A stretch of DNA of 64,000 nt from Lentisphaerota bacterium (lineage in GTDB: Bacteria > Verrucomicrobiota > Lentisphaeria > Victivallales > Victivallaceae): assembly GCA_024225035.1 (NCBI GenBank), contig JAAEMX010000224.1, positions 62,001 through 126,000 on the forward strand. Direction: 5' to 3'. Position 1 is the stretch's first letter, and every line of letters begins with the position of its first letter. The notes below the pieces were generated by a model. That model was given only the letters and a program-made list of their open reading frames with translations. It ran no database searches and was not told the origin of the DNA. This document shows, one piece after another, positions 63,284 to 64,000 of this stretch. A program made the position numbers and the translations under genes.

Positions 63284-63563
63284 TTTAGTATCTAAAATGT
63301 TGTGCTTGCTGTTTGAAAGCAACGCCATGGAAGCTCCCCAGACTAGGCCCGTAATTAGACAGACAGGCAATGCTTTGACAAAGAAAACCACTGGAATTGG
63401 GTGAGATCTGTAAGCATACAATAATAATATAAAAATGCTTTCAAGTGACCACAGGGTGGGCCCCAAAAATACAACGCCATAAATAAGCCACCTTTTTGTA
63501 CTGATTTTTTGAAGCAGTTTGTTTTTTATAGCAAGTGCTCTCTTTTTTTCAAAAGTCAGCCAT
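63284..63563 (-). pseudogene. Frameshifted small membrane protein coupled to the zinc-ribbon gene
   Basis: An ATG at 63563 overlaps the TAA of the upstream gene as TAATG, the usual coupling arrangement, but reads only M-A-D-F before TGA. One base further in phase a long frame opens, starting FEKKRALAIKNKLLQK, with two hydrophobic helices (ALPVCLITGLVWGASMALL and an earlier one). Removing one T from the TTTT run at 63551-63554 joins them. The frame runs on into the panB terminator and antisense to panB, so its 3' end is also unclear. It may be an indel, a sequencing error or a +1 frameshift site. Confidence 0.45.
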
Positions 63564-63928
63564 TATTTAGCGAATAACATTCGAAGTAAATACCAAATTG
63601 GAAATGTGAATACCTGAATGGCTATAGTCAATGCGTTTCTTACACAAGGTATTATTCCACCGCAAGATGGACAGACTAAACCAAGCCAATGACCAAAACC
63701 ATTGGTATGAGTCCACAATCTTACATCATGTAAATTATTGCATTCAGGACAAGGAATAAATTGAGGCTCGTTCAGCGGCTTGGTCTTATCTTTATCGACG
63801 AGAATAACTTCAGGTAAGCGAATTCCCATTACAATTTCAGCAATAACCATAGCGGGATTTAATATCCAGAGAAGAAAGATAGGGAGGGGAAGCTTTAGAA
63901 CTTTAAATTTATTTTTGTCAAACTGCAT
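63563..63928 (-). CDS. Hypothetical membrane protein with a zinc ribbon
   Basis: A 121-residue protein I do not recognise. It has a hydrophobic helix near 14-32, a cytoplasmic or periplasmic loop with a zinc ribbon (CPEC near residue 60 and CPSC near 87) and a second helix near 97-118. AGGAAAG lies just before ATG 63928. Its stop overlaps a downstream ATG. It is the last gene before the window edge; the 72 bases beyond it are AT-rich with no gene visible. Confidence 0.68.
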   Translation of the reverse strand: MQFDKNKFKVLKLPLPIFLLWILNPAMVIAEIVMGIRLPEVILVDKDKTKPLNEPQFIPCPECNNLHDVRLWTHTNGFGHWLGLVCPSCGGIIPCVRNALTIAIQVFTFPIWYLLRMLFAK

Positions 63929-64000
63929 TTTCTTTCCTGTATTTGTGCATACCTTTATATATTTATTTCTGAAGCGGCAGAAGTTTAACTGTAATCGTTT

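Noticed and set aside
1-64000. tRNA, rRNA, CRISPR arrays, insertion sequences, prophage
   Set aside because: Scanning by eye found no clover-leaf T-loop motif, no regular spaced repeats, no transposase or integrase and no phage structural gene. A tool search could still find a small RNA.

Overview
The window looks like chromosomal DNA of an anaerobic or facultatively anaerobic Gram-negative bacterium. The best guess is the Lentisphaerota or a nearby PVC lineage. The evidence for this is mixed. Seen directly: AT-rich DNA; a pseudopilin with an H-X9-DG motif next to a GntR/periplasmic-binding-type regulator and a carbohydrate-binding-type secreted protein (a combination common in Lentisphaerota and Planctomycetota); LPS genes (kdsA/B/C, heptose-7-phosphate kinase, lptB, an LptA-like protein); a complete type II secretion operon; and hydE plus a class I hybrid cluster protein, which suggest low-oxygen life. 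The phylum assignment is inference. I see no tRNA, rRNA, CRISPR array, insertion sequence or phage module.

Layout. 0-8.2 kb: a membrane protein, a divergent nitrilase-superfamily protein, the radical SAM maturase HydE, and a multi-PAS histidine kinase with its sigma-54 response regulator. 8.4-9.2 kb: a zinc-ribbon/CD225 protein with a DUF2752 protein. 9.2-20.1 kb (minus): type II secretion operon gspL-M-C-D-E-F-G-H-I-J-K. 20.9-24.1 kb: VanX-type dipeptidase, phosphofructokinase, lipocalin. 24.1-27.5 kb: hcp, its iron-sulfur partner and a TetR regulator, with two matching palindromic operators. 27.7-31.5 kb: a caspase-like protein, then GntR regulator, pseudopilin and a secreted protein interrupted by an amber codon. 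31.7-35.6 kb: lipoprotein acetolactate decarboxylase, RidA with an amidohydrolase, AraC regulator, SnoaL-like protein. 35.7-41 kb: two unrelated basic-amino-acid decarboxylases flanking upp, then a hemolysin III protein. 41-46.7 kb: an accessory stretch with an orphan protein, a degenerate SirB1-like protein, a DnaQ-like exonuclease, a second nitrilase-like paralogue, an S1/P1 nuclease and a SET-domain protein. 47-49.9 kb: rnhC, galM, AraC regulator. 50-57.6 kb: an LPS operon (heptose-7-P kinase, kdsB, kdsA, kdsC, a large LptA-like protein, lptB, hpf). 57.8-64 kb: argH, a Met-rich lipoprotein, a PQ-loop protein, rnr, panB and a zinc-ribbon membrane protein coupled to a frameshifted ORF.

How the parts fit. 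The type II secretion operon could export the lipoprotein or secreted enzymes seen here, but no prepilin peptidase gene lies in the window. Several of its pseudopilins lack the usual glycine before the cleavage site. The LPS operon makes and activates Kdo and phosphorylates heptose. It also carries an 844-residue protein with repeated LptA-like segments where short lptC and lptA genes normally sit. The most unusual material is the set of lineage-specific genes: the two nitrilase-like paralogues, the caspase-like protein, the SET protein, the long LptA-like protein and the TetR-controlled hcp unit. No single gene cluster stands out as a complete new system; the strongest leads are in the findings.
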